A DNA stretch of 64,000 nt from Pseudomonas sp. TH15 (GTDB lineage: Bacteria > Pseudomonadota > Gammaproteobacteria > Pseudomonadales > Pseudomonadaceae), in assembly GCF_016651105.1 (NCBI RefSeq), contig NZ_JAEKEL010000002.1, positions 392,501 through 456,500 on the forward strand. The letters are read 5' to 3'. The translations under genes and the position numbers were made by a program. The notes below the pieces were generated by a model that did no database searches, was not told the DNA's origin, and was given only the letters and a program-made list of their open reading frames with translations. Of the stretch, positions 36,950-45,608 are shown piece after piece; the first letter of the stretch is position 1; each line of letters begins with the position of its first letter.

Positions 36950-37711
36950 GTGATGGCCACTCAGTATCGTCCGAGGCTTTTCAACCCTCGGCGATTGTAT
37001 GGACACGGAAAAAGTAATAGCGATTGGAGTGACGTAGAGATTCAGGCGGCAGTCGACGCCTATCTCAAAATGCTGGTACGCGAGCAGAGCGGTCAGAAAT
37101 TCGTCAAGACTGAGGAAAATCGCATTTTGCGTGAAGGCCCATTAGCCGGTCGGACTAAGGGTTCTGTTGAGTTCCGGATGCAGAACATCTCTACAGTGCT
37201 GGTCGAAATGGGTAGAACGCGCATTGAAGGCTACAAACCGGCCAAGAATGTTGGCGCGAATGTAGCGCGCAGCATCCGTAAGGCACTTGATGCATCTACT
37301 GTTCTGACACTTGAAGATTCTGATCCAACGGCGGACGAAGCATTGCTCGAGCAACGCGCGGCTAAATTTGAGCGAAAGCAATTTGATTACGTCCCTAAGG
37401 GGATAAAAACACCGATCCAAACGACTTCCACTAGAAAGGTTTACTTTCGCGATCCTGAATTGAGGGGCTGGGTTCGTCAGCAAGCCGATGGAAAGTGCGA
37501 AGGTTGTGGCAAAGCAGCGCCATTTGAAAAGGATGGGAAACCGTTTTTAGAAGTGCATCACGTCAAGCACCTGTCGCAAAAGGGTTCGGACCTTGACACG
37601 AATGTTGTGGCGTTGTGCCCCAACTGTCACCAACGTTGCCACCATTCGGACGACAGAGCGGAATTCACTGCTTGGCTTTATGACAACGTTGGAAGACTCG
37701 AAAAGGAATAA
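36950..37711 (+). CDS. HNH endonuclease with restriction-type N-terminal domain (island paralog B)
   Basis: The 253-residue protein has the shared N-terminal domain at about residues 22-120 (WSDVEIQAAVDAYLKMLVRE, GRTKGSVEFRMQNIS, IEGYKPAKNVGANV) and an HNH nuclease at about 180-245: CEGCG...FLEVHHVKHLSQKG...NVVALCPNCHQRCHH, with two CxxC zinc pairs and the catalytic HH. The start is GTG 36950 or ATG 36953. It is probably a DNA-cutting effector, perhaps against foreign DNA. It and paralog A also share upstream DNA, so they arose by tandem duplication. Confidence 0.85.
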   Translation: MMATQYRPRLFNPRRLYGHGKSNSDWSDVEIQAAVDAYLKMLVREQSGQKFVKTEENRILREGPLAGRTKGSVEFRMQNISTVLVEMGRTRIEGYKPAKNVGANVARSIRKALDASTVLTLEDSDPTADEALLEQRAAKFERKQFDYVPKGIKTPIQTTSTRKVYFRDPELRGWVRQQADGKCEGCGKAAPFEKDGKPFLEVHHVKHLSQKGSDLDTNVVALCPNCHQRCHHSDDRAEFTAWLYDNVGRLEKE

Positions 37712-37751
37712 TTGCAGTTTGTCTGGCTAACCTCATTTGCTGGATTTGGGG

Positions 37752-37785
37752 CAGCTTCGCTGCCCAACGGGGATAAATCCCCTCA
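37752..37785. repeat. Single REP arm after the HNH gene
   Basis: GCAGCTTCGCTGCCCAACGGGGATAAATCCCCTCACCACA is one arm of the GTGGCGAGGGG family; 37863-37875 has a fragment of the CTGGCTCCCACAG family. Both mark the island edge. Confidence 0.55.
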
Positions 37786-37960
37786 CCACAATTCAATGTG
37801 TTGCTGCTGAGTGGGTGTCTGGATTCGGTAATGAGTTAATACCACCAATTCGCCAGCAGGCTGGCTCCCACAGTTTCCGCATCATCCAGAAAACAGTCAG
37901 TGCAACCCGCCGCGCCTCCCGCTATTAATACCCTTCCCCACTCAAGGACCCGAACCCACC

Positions 37961-38944
37961 ATGAAATTCGACCTCGCCTACTGCCTCAGCCTCGACGACA
38001 AGCTGTCGATCTATGACGTGCGGGATTTGAATTTCGACGAGACGATGGAGTTCGACTCCGCCAAGGAACACTTCCAATGCCCCAACGATGCCTGTCGTTC
38101 GGCCTTCGATGCGGCGAATGTGTTGACGACGTTCAACGCCAAGAATGTGAATTACGTGCGCACCCCGCACTTCAAGAACACGCCCAGCACGCGGCATGTG
38201 GCGGATTGTCCTTATGTCAGTTTGAAGACGCCGGCCTCGGGGCTTGAGGCGGATGGTGCGGAAACGGATGACAGTCGCGAGGAGCATTTCCCGTCGGAAT
38301 TGTTACTGACTCGGCGTGAGTATGTGCGCAAGCCGTCGAGTCCGGCGGTGGCGGCGGATGTGCTGCGGGATGCGCCGAAAGGCACTTCGGCGGAAAGTCA
38401 TGCAGAGCACCCGAGCCGCGAGTCGGCGCCGGACAAGACCAGTGTCTTCGCCCATCCGGTGGAGTGTTTTGTGTCGAACTTCGAGGATAAGGAGTTGCTC
38501 AAGCGCATGCCGCTGAAGATTGGCGAGCACACGGCGCCTTATGGGTCGTTCTTCAAGAAGATCGAGTATCTGCAGGACAACAAGGGGCTGATTTACTGGG
38601 GCAAGATCAAGGAGATCAAGGATTACACCCAGAGCTTTCGCATCGATTTCGAACAGAAGGTCTGGTTCAAAGCGCCGGACGAGGCGAAGAAGAAGCCTTA
38701 TTCGGTGAATGTTTACTTGAGCAAGAAGCTGATCGACAACTACCGCAAGCGCAAGGCGTTTCTGGAAGAGATCAAGCATGCCATCGAGAGCGGGAAGGAG
38801 TTGTTCTGTTTCTTCTATGGCGTGACGCCGGAGTTGAAGCAGGTGCCAAGCAAGAAAAACCCCGAGCAAACGTTCGGGGTGTTCAGTGCGAGTATTGAGA
38901 ACCTGGATCACTTTATTGTTCGGGAAGCACCGGGGCTGGAGTAA
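37961..38944 (+). CDS. Hypothetical protein with CoiA-like zinc knuckle
   Basis: The 327-residue protein has an N-terminal metal site: FQCPNDACRSAF near residue 40, then PHFKNTPSTRHVADCPY near 70-86, which is the C-x4-C ... H ... HxxxCP pattern found at the front of CoiA-like proteins. A polar, low-complexity linker (about 95-160) leads to a basic C-terminal domain with IYWGKIKEIKDY and WFKAP...VNVYLSKKLIDNYRKRKAF, which I do not recognise; an OB- or nuclease-like fold is possible. It ends the island and is convergent with the next gene. Confidence 0.65.
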   Translation: MKFDLAYCLSLDDKLSIYDVRDLNFDETMEFDSAKEHFQCPNDACRSAFDAANVLTTFNAKNVNYVRTPHFKNTPSTRHVADCPYVSLKTPASGLEADGAETDDSREEHFPSELLLTRREYVRKPSSPAVAADVLRDAPKGTSAESHAEHPSRESAPDKTSVFAHPVECFVSNFEDKELLKRMPLKIGEHTAPYGSFFKKIEYLQDNKGLIYWGKIKEIKDYTQSFRIDFEQKVWFKAPDEAKKKPYSVNVYLSKKLIDNYRKRKAFLEEIKHAIESGKELFCFFYGVTPELKQVPSKKNPEQTFGVFSASIENLDHFIVREAPGLE

Positions 38945-38947
38945 CGA

Positions 38948-40144
38948 TTAACCCTTGGGTAGTTCCAGTTTTACCGCGCCGGGGTGCTGTTTGATCAGCG
39001 AGTACGGCAGCACTGACCAGTCCGGCGAGTCGCATCCCCGTTGGAAACGGGCGAAGTAGGCGCCCAGGTACAAGCCCTTCGCGGTGAAGTGCCAGTTGGA
39101 GTAACCCCAGACGCTTTCGTCGGTGAAGTCGCAGCTGTCTTCGTCGCCCTCAGCCGGTTTTTTCATTTCATCGGGGTACAGCGCGGTGAGTTGTTTGATC
39201 AGCCACGGCACGAACACTTCGCGTTGGTAGCGCGAGCGTGCTTCGTCTTCTTCCTTGGTCAGAGGCGTATCGCCGGCGTTGTCGCGGTCGGCGTGCAGCA
39301 GTGGTTTGCCCTCGCCCACCCACAGCACGTCTTCCAGGGACAAGGTGTGCCCGGTGTGCACGTCGAGGTTGATCGGCGAGTCGCCAAAGTCCGGGTGGGC
39401 GCCGCCGCAGTAATAGCTGGTGGAGATGTTCAGGCTGATGACACTGGGCGAGATAAACGTCGGGGTGACGTCCTGGAGGAATTCGGCATAACCGCGGCCG
39501 CGCAACTGGCAACCGTAGTAACTGATAGCCTCGTCCCACAAGCGGCCGAGCAACTGCTGGTTAACACGTTGCAGATCTTCTTTTGGCATCCCTGATTCGA
39601 TGCTGAACATGGTCATCTTGGTGTCAGGCTCTTCCCACCATTGCAGGGTGTAGCCCATGAAGTCCTGCTTTTTACCGGTTTTGAGTTTCAGGCCCTGAAG
39701 CCGCAGATATTCGTAAGGCTCGGTCTTGGGCAACTTGACGATGTACGGCAATGCATTCGTTGGCACTTCGGGAAGTGGCGTATCGGTGACCAGTACGGGC
39801 AGCTTTTTGCCTTTCGGATTTTGCCATTCGCCCTTCCAACCGCCATCTATCTGTTGCAGTTTCAGCGTCGGTAACGGTTTGCCCGGTTCCATACGATCGC
39901 TGCCCTCTGTGAGCAGCAAGACGTCATTTTTATAGGTGCCGTTAAGCTCTAGGTCGCGGTGAAATTTCTCATAGAAGTAGCGACCGGTAACTTGCTCCGG
40001 GTCGCTGGTATCGACTTCGAAGACGATCGGCATTTTGCCCAACGTGCCGGTGAACACCAGTCGGTTATCTTCGGCGTGCGCGGTGGACAGCATTGAGAAC
40101 AGCACAGCGGCACACGGCGCCAGGCGCATCAGTCCCTTGACCAT
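38948..40144 (-). CDS. Secreted DUF3298-type protein, copy 1
   Basis: The 398-residue protein has a signal peptide (VKGLMRLAPCAAVLFSMLSTAHA) and a C-terminal DUF3298-like region: SLNISTSYYCGGAHPDFGDSPINLDVHTGHTLSLEDVLW and FTAKGLYLGAYFARF. AAGGA precedes this ATG; an in-frame start ten codons earlier is less likely. It is a paralog of the next gene and likely periplasmic. Function unknown. Confidence 0.75.
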   Translation of the reverse strand: MVKGLMRLAPCAAVLFSMLSTAHAEDNRLVFTGTLGKMPIVFEVDTSDPEQVTGRYFYEKFHRDLELNGTYKNDVLLLTEGSDRMEPGKPLPTLKLQQIDGGWKGEWQNPKGKKLPVLVTDTPLPEVPTNALPYIVKLPKTEPYEYLRLQGLKLKTGKKQDFMGYTLQWWEEPDTKMTMFSIESGMPKEDLQRVNQQLLGRLWDEAISYYGCQLRGRGYAEFLQDVTPTFISPSVISLNISTSYYCGGAHPDFGDSPINLDVHTGHTLSLEDVLWVGEGKPLLHADRDNAGDTPLTKEEDEARSRYQREVFVPWLIKQLTALYPDEMKKPAEGDEDSCDFTDESVWGYSNWHFTAKGLYLGAYFARFQRGCDSPDWSVLPYSLIKQHPGAVKLELPKG

Positions 40145-40262
40145 TGATCGTTCCTTGAAAGAGGCGGAGGCCACGCCGGCAGTTGAGGGTCAGCGCAGGT
40201 AAATTCGGTGCGGATTATGGCGGGGTTGTGGTCAGGAATCGAGGTTCTGTTTGCACTTCGAC

Positions 40263-41414
40263 TCAGGGCAATTGCAATGGGACGCCGCCGGGGTGCTGTT
40301 TGACTATGTCATAGGGCAGCACGCCCCACTCGACAACGCCGCACACCGCTGCAACATGTGGATACGACGGCAGGAAGGTGATGCCTTTTGCGCCGAAGTA
40401 CCACGATGGGAATTGCCAGGGTTGCTGCTCATCGTATCCGCAGTCGTTTTCACCTTCGGCGATGACGGTCATTTGTTTGGGATGGAGCTCCAACAACTGC
40501 TTGAGGAGCCAAGGGGCGAATTCTGTGGAGCGATAGTTGTAGTAATCCTCCGAGGCCTTGGCCGATGCGCCTTCGTAGCCTGCCAGAAAGTGAAAGGGCT
40601 TGCCCTGCCCCACCCACAACACATCCTCAAGGGTCAGAAACTTACCTGTCTGGCTATCAAAGTTGAGCGATTCAACATCTTCATTCGGGTGCGCGGCGCC
40701 CTGACAGTAAAACTCGTTGGTTAGGCGCACGCTCATCACTGTCGGTGTCATCCACAGCGGCTGGCTGGATTGCGAAAAACCACCCGGGCAGCCGTAGTAT
40801 CCCGCCACATATCCCCACAAACGCGCCATCAACTGTTGATTGATGCGCTCTCGCGCTTGCGGTGAATAACCTGACACGACCTCGAACAGCGAGACCCCCG
40901 ACTCCGCCTCGCGCCACACTTGCAATGTGTAGCCCATGAAGGTTTCGGTTTTACCCTTTGTAAGTTGCAGACCTTGCAGCCGCAGGTACTCGTAGGGGAA
41001 TTTGTCATGCAGGTTGGCGAGATAGGGCAAGGCACCGGCGGGAACATCGGGAAGCGCGGAGGGCTGCAACTCGACTTTCAGGACTTTCCCGGCCGAGTTG
41101 CTCCACTCGCCGCTCCAGCCGTTGAGTTTTGGCTGCAAACGCAGCGTCGGGCGCGAATCGCCTTCCATCACAGCGCCTTCGACCATCACTAATGCGTCGC
41201 CCTCTCTGCTGATGTCCAGTGCGAGGTCGGTGCGGTACTTTTTGTAGAAGTAACGCCCCTGGTTGTAACGGGTGTCGATTTCCATAACGATCGCGGCTTT
41301 GCCCAGGGTGCCGGTGTACACCTGCTTGCTGTCGTCGGCCCATGCCCGGCTCGGGAGCACTAAACCGACGAGCAGCAAAATGGCGGAGATTCGTAACAAT
41401 CCGCGATACATCAT
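40263..41414 (-). CDS. Secreted DUF3298-type protein, copy 2
   Basis: The 383-residue paralog of copy 1 shares its layout: signal peptide (LLLVGLVLPSRAWA), then VYTGTLGKAAIVMEIDTR, EYLRLQGLQLTKGK, FMGYTLQVW, EFYCQGAAHPNED and LTLEDVLWVGQGKP. AAGGATG precedes the double ATG. The very long open frame upstream of this start is antisense to other sequence and not coding. The pair arose by tandem duplication. Confidence 0.75.
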   Translation of the reverse strand: MMYRGLLRISAILLLVGLVLPSRAWADDSKQVYTGTLGKAAIVMEIDTRYNQGRYFYKKYRTDLALDISREGDALVMVEGAVMEGDSRPTLRLQPKLNGWSGEWSNSAGKVLKVELQPSALPDVPAGALPYLANLHDKFPYEYLRLQGLQLTKGKTETFMGYTLQVWREAESGVSLFEVVSGYSPQARERINQQLMARLWGYVAGYYGCPGGFSQSSQPLWMTPTVMSVRLTNEFYCQGAAHPNEDVESLNFDSQTGKFLTLEDVLWVGQGKPFHFLAGYEGASAKASEDYYNYRSTEFAPWLLKQLLELHPKQMTVIAEGENDCGYDEQQPWQFPSWYFGAKGITFLPSYPHVAAVCGVVEWGVLPYDIVKQHPGGVPLQLP

Positions 41415-41500
41415 TTCATCCTTGAGTGACGGGGCGTGTGCCCGGTGGAAGCGTTGCGGATTATGTCGACGTTGCGCGGGGGAATCGAGCGCCTTCGCTT

Positions 41501-42319
41501 TCAGCTTAAGCACATGCTGATCATCACCATCAGCAACAACCCGATGTACACACGCGCATGCACCCGATCCGGAATCCGACCGATCCACGGCGTGGCCAGT
41601 CGAATCCCCAGCATCGATCCCACCGTCAGCAGCGCAAACGCCAGCAAATCCACATACCCGACAAACCACGCGCCCAACTCGGCCTGACTGAACCTGGCAA
41701 GCGCCATGTACGTCAGCGTTCCAGCCAACGCCACTGGCACGCTCAGCGGATTGGCCATGGACGTCGCTTGCGACATGCTCAAGCCACAACGGCGCAACAG
41801 CGGCACGGTCATGACGCTTCCTCCTACGCCGAGAAACGTCGCGATGGCGCCAATGCCTACACCGCCGCCAGACGTTTCCACGGCGCCCAGTCGCCGAGGG
41901 ATTACGCCTTCGACCTGGGTGAGAAACCCGCGTCTGAGCACGCAGTCGACAATGGTCACGCCGAGGTAGGCTATGAACGCGTAGCGAATCACCTCGCCAC
42001 TGACCCACACCGCCGCTATCGCGCCGACCACTGAGCCCACTGCAATAAACCCGCCCAACGGCCACAGATAATGGCGAATGAGGTTACCGGCTCGGTGATG
42101 TTTGGCCGTGGCGATCAGGGCATTAACGATCATCACGCAGGTCGAAGTGGCAACGGCGATGTGCATCGCCGATTGGCCGATGGGGTCGTCGGCGCCGTGG
42201 CTGGCCATGAGCATGCGATACAACAACGGCACCACGACGAAGCCGCCGCCGAAGCCGAACAGCACAGCGGTGACGCCGGTCATGCAGCCGAAGAGTGTCA
42301 GTAAGAGATAGAACATCAC
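41501..42319 (-). CDS. TSUP family membrane carrier (TauE/SafE)
   Basis: The 272-residue protein has about eight membrane helices and the two internal repeats of TSUP carriers (LTLFGCMTGVTAVLFGFGGGFVVVPLL near residue 8; GVGIGAIATFLGVGGSVMTVPLLRR near 150). Family members export or import sulfite, sulfonates or similar anions. It is divergent from an AraC regulator. Substrate unknown. Confidence 0.85.
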   Translation of the reverse strand: MMFYLLLTLFGCMTGVTAVLFGFGGGFVVVPLLYRMLMASHGADDPIGQSAMHIAVATSTCVMIVNALIATAKHHRAGNLIRHYLWPLGGFIAVGSVVGAIAAVWVSGEVIRYAFIAYLGVTIVDCVLRRGFLTQVEGVIPRRLGAVETSGGGVGIGAIATFLGVGGSVMTVPLLRRCGLSMSQATSMANPLSVPVALAGTLTYMALARFSQAELGAWFVGYVDLLAFALLTVGSMLGIRLATPWIGRIPDRVHARVYIGLLLMVMISMCLS

Positions 42320-42429
42320 GCGTCGTCCGTTAGCAGAGAGTTGTCAACGATAGGGCGATGCGGCTTGGCCTGCTTCAGCAAGTCAGCCAATAATGTTCGT
42401 GTTTACGCCAACCACTGAGTGCTGCTCCG

Positions 42430-43197
42430 ATGCGCAATGTTTCGATCAATCTGCTGGATGACACGCCACGGCCGGTGGTGGCGATCGGGACGGATTATTC
42501 TCACGGTCATGTGTTGCCCCGTCATACACACCGCCGAGCACAACTCCTATACGGCGCCACCGGGGTGATGCAGGTCAGCACCCACGACGGCAATTGGGTG
42601 GTGCCGCCGCAGCGGGCGGTGTGGATTCCGGCCGAGGTGGCCCATGAAGTGTTGATGCTGGGGGTGAGTACGCGGAGTGTGTATATCGAACCGAGGGCGG
42701 TCGATCTGGGGAGTCGGTGCCAGGTGATCAGCGTCTCGCCGTTGATGCGGCACTTGTTGATGGAGGCGGTGGAGGTTCCGCTGGCGTATGACGAGGCCGG
42801 GCGCGATGGTGTGCTGATCGACTTATTGCTGCATGAACTGGCCCGCAGCGCTCATCTGCCGTTGCACATTCCGCTGCCCGTCGAAAGACGATTGCTCGGG
42901 TTGTGTCAGACGTTTCTCCAGCAGCCGAACATCCATCAATCGCCGCAGCAATGGGCCGATCAGTTGCACATCAGCCTGCGCACCTTCAATCGATTGTTCC
43001 GCCAACAGACCGGCCTGAGCTTCAGCCAATGGCGGCAACAAGCCTGCGTGGTGCTGGCCCTAGCGCGGCTGGCGGTGGGGACGCCGGTGACGCGGATTGC
43101 CGTGGATTTCGGCTATGACAGCCCGGCGGCGTTCTCGACGATGTTTCGTCGGGTGCTGGGGCAGGCACCGTCCGTCTGGATGGAGACGGCGAAATAG
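42430..43197 (+). CDS. AraC family regulator with cupin sensor
   Basis: The 255-residue protein has an N-terminal cupin (GHVLPRHTHRRAQLLYGATG with metal-site His residues, then VPPQRAVWIPAEVAHEV) and a C-terminal AraC domain (WADQLHISLRTFNRLFRQQTG near 177, IAVDFGYDSPAAFSTMFRRVLG near 225). It is divergent from the TSUP gene and may control it. Confidence 0.87.
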   Translation: MRNVSINLLDDTPRPVVAIGTDYSHGHVLPRHTHRRAQLLYGATGVMQVSTHDGNWVVPPQRAVWIPAEVAHEVLMLGVSTRSVYIEPRAVDLGSRCQVISVSPLMRHLLMEAVEVPLAYDEAGRDGVLIDLLLHELARSAHLPLHIPLPVERRLLGLCQTFLQQPNIHQSPQQWADQLHISLRTFNRLFRQQTGLSFSQWRQQACVVLALARLAVGTPVTRIAVDFGYDSPAAFSTMFRRVLGQAPSVWMETAK

Positions 43198-43290
43198 CAA
43201 AAATCAAAAAATGCGTTTGATCCGGGATCAAAACAACTGTACAAAAACACAGTATATTTTGAATCAGCACTCTCGAGCCCGGAGAACACC

Positions 43291-43608
43291 ATGGCCTCTC
43301 TTGCGATGAAAATCACCCTGGAACGTATCACCCTCTTCCAATTCACCCCGGCCCACAGCGCCCAGGCCCGAGCGATGCTGGGTTGGAGTGTGGATCAGCT
43401 GTCGCGGGAGGCCGAGGTTTCGGCGGAAGACATTCAACGGTTTGAAGCGCAGCAAGAGGTGGCGGACGCGGCGCGTCTGGCGCTGGCGTATCGGTTTGAA
43501 TCGCAGGGGTTGGTGTTCTTTCCCGGGTTTGCGCCGGGGCGAAGTGCGAGTCTGAACGCGATGGCTGCGGAAACGGCGGGGCGTGGGGATTATGCGATGG
43601 CTGATTGA
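43291..43608 (+). CDS. Small XRE-like regulator
   Basis: The 105-residue protein has a HTH at about residues 27-60 (ARAMLGWSVDQLSREAEVSAEDIQRFEA) and a conserved tail LALAYRFESQGLVFFPGFAPG. The start is ATG 43291 or the Met at 43306. Partner and target unknown; it stands just upstream of a toxin-antitoxin pair. Confidence 0.75.
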   Translation: MASLAMKITLERITLFQFTPAHSAQARAMLGWSVDQLSREAEVSAEDIQRFEAQQEVADAARLALAYRFESQGLVFFPGFAPGRSASLNAMAAETAGRGDYAMAD

Positions 43609-43650
43609 AAGGACAAGTTTATCTTTATTCCCAAATAGGTATATTTTCGC

Positions 43651-44018
43651 ATGAGTGCAAGGAAGCCGCTCTTGTGGGTTTGCAGTAGCAAGAAAGATCT
43701 CAAGCAGATGCCCACAGACGTACAGGATGTTTTTGGTTATGCACTGGACGAGGCCAAAAGTGGCCTGAAGCACCCAGATGCAAAACCCCTGAAAGGGTTC
43801 GGAGGCGCGGGTGTACTGGAGTTGATTGGAGACTTCGACACCAACATTTACGCGCCATTTACACGGTTCGTTTCGGCAGTGCGATTTACGTTTTGCACTG
43901 TTTTCAGAAGAAGTCGACAAACGGGATTAAAACCGCTCAATCCGACAGCGATCTGATCCGAGGCAGACGTCGAGCCGCTCAGGATCACGCGAAAGGATCA
44001 GAAAATGATAGAAATTGA
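43651..44018 (+). pseudogene. higB: RelE/HigB-type toxin, frameshifted
   Basis: Codons 1-66 match the phage-derived Gp49-like/HigB toxin (LLWVCSSKKDLKQMP, KPLKGFGGAGVLELIGDFD). After 43850 the natural sequence continues in another frame as YRAIYTVRFGSAIYVLHCFQ and KKSTNGIKTAQSD, which needs one extra C at about 43851; in that frame the gene would end at 44018, overlapping the antitoxin start by 14 bases. As it stands the ORF runs out of frame to 43956 and loses the catalytic C-terminal half, so the mRNA-cutting toxin is inactive. Confidence 0.8.
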
Positions 44019-44409
44019 AGAAGGCAGCGGCAACGTCTACCAAGACCTCGAATTGCCCAATGCCAGTGAAATGCAGGTCAAGTCGCAACTCGCGGCAAAG
44101 ATCGGCGAGATCATCAAGGCACGCCATCTCACTCAGATTCAGGCCTCTGAAATTCTAGGGCTATCTCAGCCGAAACTTTCCGAAATGCTGCGAGGAAAAT
44201 TTCGAGGCATCAGTGAGGCCAAAATGATGGAATGTCTTTCACATCTTGGGCGAGACGTGCAGATCGTCGTGAAGTCAGCCCCCGATCAAGGAAAGAGGGG
44301 CGTATTGAGGTTGTATTCGCCTAACACGAACACTCGTCAGGCGTTCTGCACCACCGCCCCACTCTCCCCTTCGACCGCCAGCCACCAGGCATCCCCGCGT
44401 TGTGGTTGA
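44005..44409 (+). CDS. higA: HigA-type XRE antitoxin with altered C-terminus
   Basis: The HTH (ARHLTQIQASEILGLSQPKLSEMLRGKFRGIS, about residues 38-70) and VQIVVKSAP are normal for HigA2 antitoxins. After 44290 a frame change gives an abnormal tail that runs 73 bp into the convergent MBL gene. In the other frame the natural end, EGRIEVVFA and a stop at 44332-44334, is visible only 2 bp from that gene. So the 3' end also has a one-base indel. DNA binding may survive. GGATC and AAAGGA lie before the ATG. Confidence 0.75.
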   Translation: MIEIEEGSGNVYQDLELPNASEMQVKSQLAAKIGEIIKARHLTQIQASEILGLSQPKLSEMLRGKFRGISEAKMMECLSHLGRDVQIVVKSAPDQGKRGVLRLYSPNTNTRQAFCTTAPLSPSTASHQASPRCG

Positions 44410-45392
44410 GCGATGTTGAACGCCTCGCCCATCTGCGGCGTACTGATCGACACATTCCGCTCCCAGGCCAATGCCAGGATGCGATCAAAGGGTTCGTACC
44501 AGGCGTGCATCGAGAGGTCGAAGGTGCCGTTGTGAATCGGCAGCAGCCAGCGTCCTTTGAGGTCAATGTGGGCTTGCAGGGTTTGCTCGGGCTGCATGTG
44601 AACGTGCGGCCATTCAACGTTGTAGGCGCCGGTTTCCATCAGGGTCAGGTCGAACGGGCCGTACTGTTCGCCGATGTGTTTAAAGCCGTCGAAGTAACCA
44701 GTGTCACCGCTAAAGAAGATTCGTGTGTGGCCTTCGATCATCACCCACGAGGCCCACAGTGTGCTGTTGCCGTCGAACAGGCCGCGACCGGAAAAGTGCT
44801 GCGACGGTGTGGCGATAAATTGAATGCCGTCGACTTCAGTACCCTGCCACCAGTCCAGTTGACGGATTTTGCTGGCGTCGATGCCCCACTTGATCAGGGT
44901 GTCGCCGACGCCCAGCGGGGTCAGGAAGTACTTGGTCTTGTCCGCCAGTTTGAGCACGGCCTGGTAGTCGAGGTGGTCGTAGTGATCGTGGGACAGGATC
45001 ACCGCTTCAATCGGTGGCAATTCTTCCAGGCTGATGGGCGGTTGGTGGAAACGCTTGGGGCCGGCCCATTGCACCGGTGACGCACGCTCGGCGAAGACCG
45101 GGTCAGTGATCCAGAATTTGTCCCGCAGTTTGAGCAGTACGGTGGAGTGGCCTAGGCGATAAACACTGTGATTGGGTGCGGCAATCAGTGCCGCCCGAGT
45201 CAGCGCTTGCACCGGGACGGCAGCGCTCGGGCGGGTGTTGCGTGGTTTGTGGAAGATCATGTTCCATATGATGCGCAGGGTTTTGCGAAAGCCTTCGCGC
45301 TCTACAGGGACGTGGTTTCGGAAGTGCCCTTCTACCTGATGGGATGCTTCAGGCGTAGAGGCGTTATCCGCAGGGGAAGTTGAAATGGCCAT
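44337..45392 (-). CDS. MBL-fold metallo-hydrolase (UlaG/RomA or NAPE-PLD like)
   Basis: The 351-residue protein carries the metal motif LSHDHYDHLDY near residue 134, FSGDTGYFDGF near 228 and LLPIHNGTFDLS near 293. The family contains lactonases and N-acyl-phosphatidylethanolamine hydrolases; substrate not evident. It is divergent from a TetR regulator with a palindromic site between them. Confidence 0.87.
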   Translation of the reverse strand: MAISTSPADNASTPEASHQVEGHFRNHVPVEREGFRKTLRIIWNMIFHKPRNTRPSAAVPVQALTRAALIAAPNHSVYRLGHSTVLLKLRDKFWITDPVFAERASPVQWAGPKRFHQPPISLEELPPIEAVILSHDHYDHLDYQAVLKLADKTKYFLTPLGVGDTLIKWGIDASKIRQLDWWQGTEVDGIQFIATPSQHFSGRGLFDGNSTLWASWVMIEGHTRIFFSGDTGYFDGFKHIGEQYGPFDLTLMETGAYNVEWPHVHMQPEQTLQAHIDLKGRWLLPIHNGTFDLSMHAWYEPFDRILALAWERNVSISTPQMGEAFNIAQPQRGDAWWLAVEGESGAVVQNA

Positions 45393-45514
45393 GACTGAAT
45401 GACTCCAGAAAAACCGCGCAATTCACAGTTTTCCGCTTTGGGACGATAAATGGCCAAGGCACGCACGCATCAGCCGAAGATTCTATTTTTCACTGTGCAG
45501 GATTAACAAAACAT

Positions 45515-45530
45515 TACACTGCACAGTGTA
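45515..45530. promoter_or_regulatory. Candidate TetR operator
   Basis: TACACTG-CA-CAGTGTA, a perfect 7-bp inverted repeat midway between the MBL and TetR genes, with a half-site CACTGTGCAG at 45491-45500. Typical of a TetR autorepression site. Confidence 0.6.
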
Positions 45531-45608
45531 GTTTCTAGGTTGCATGAAAGTGGATCACAAGTAAACTGCCGAGTGTAATTCCCCACTTCTTCCTGCCGAA
45601 GCGTATTT

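Noticed and set aside
35272..38944. Complete prophage or integrative element
   Set aside because: No integrase, no structural or replication genes, and no tRNA-based attachment repeats at the edges.
41415..42065. Upstream extension of the second DUF3298 gene
   Set aside because: It lies antisense-like over the TSUP gene in another frame; the signal peptide and ribosome site place the start at 41414.
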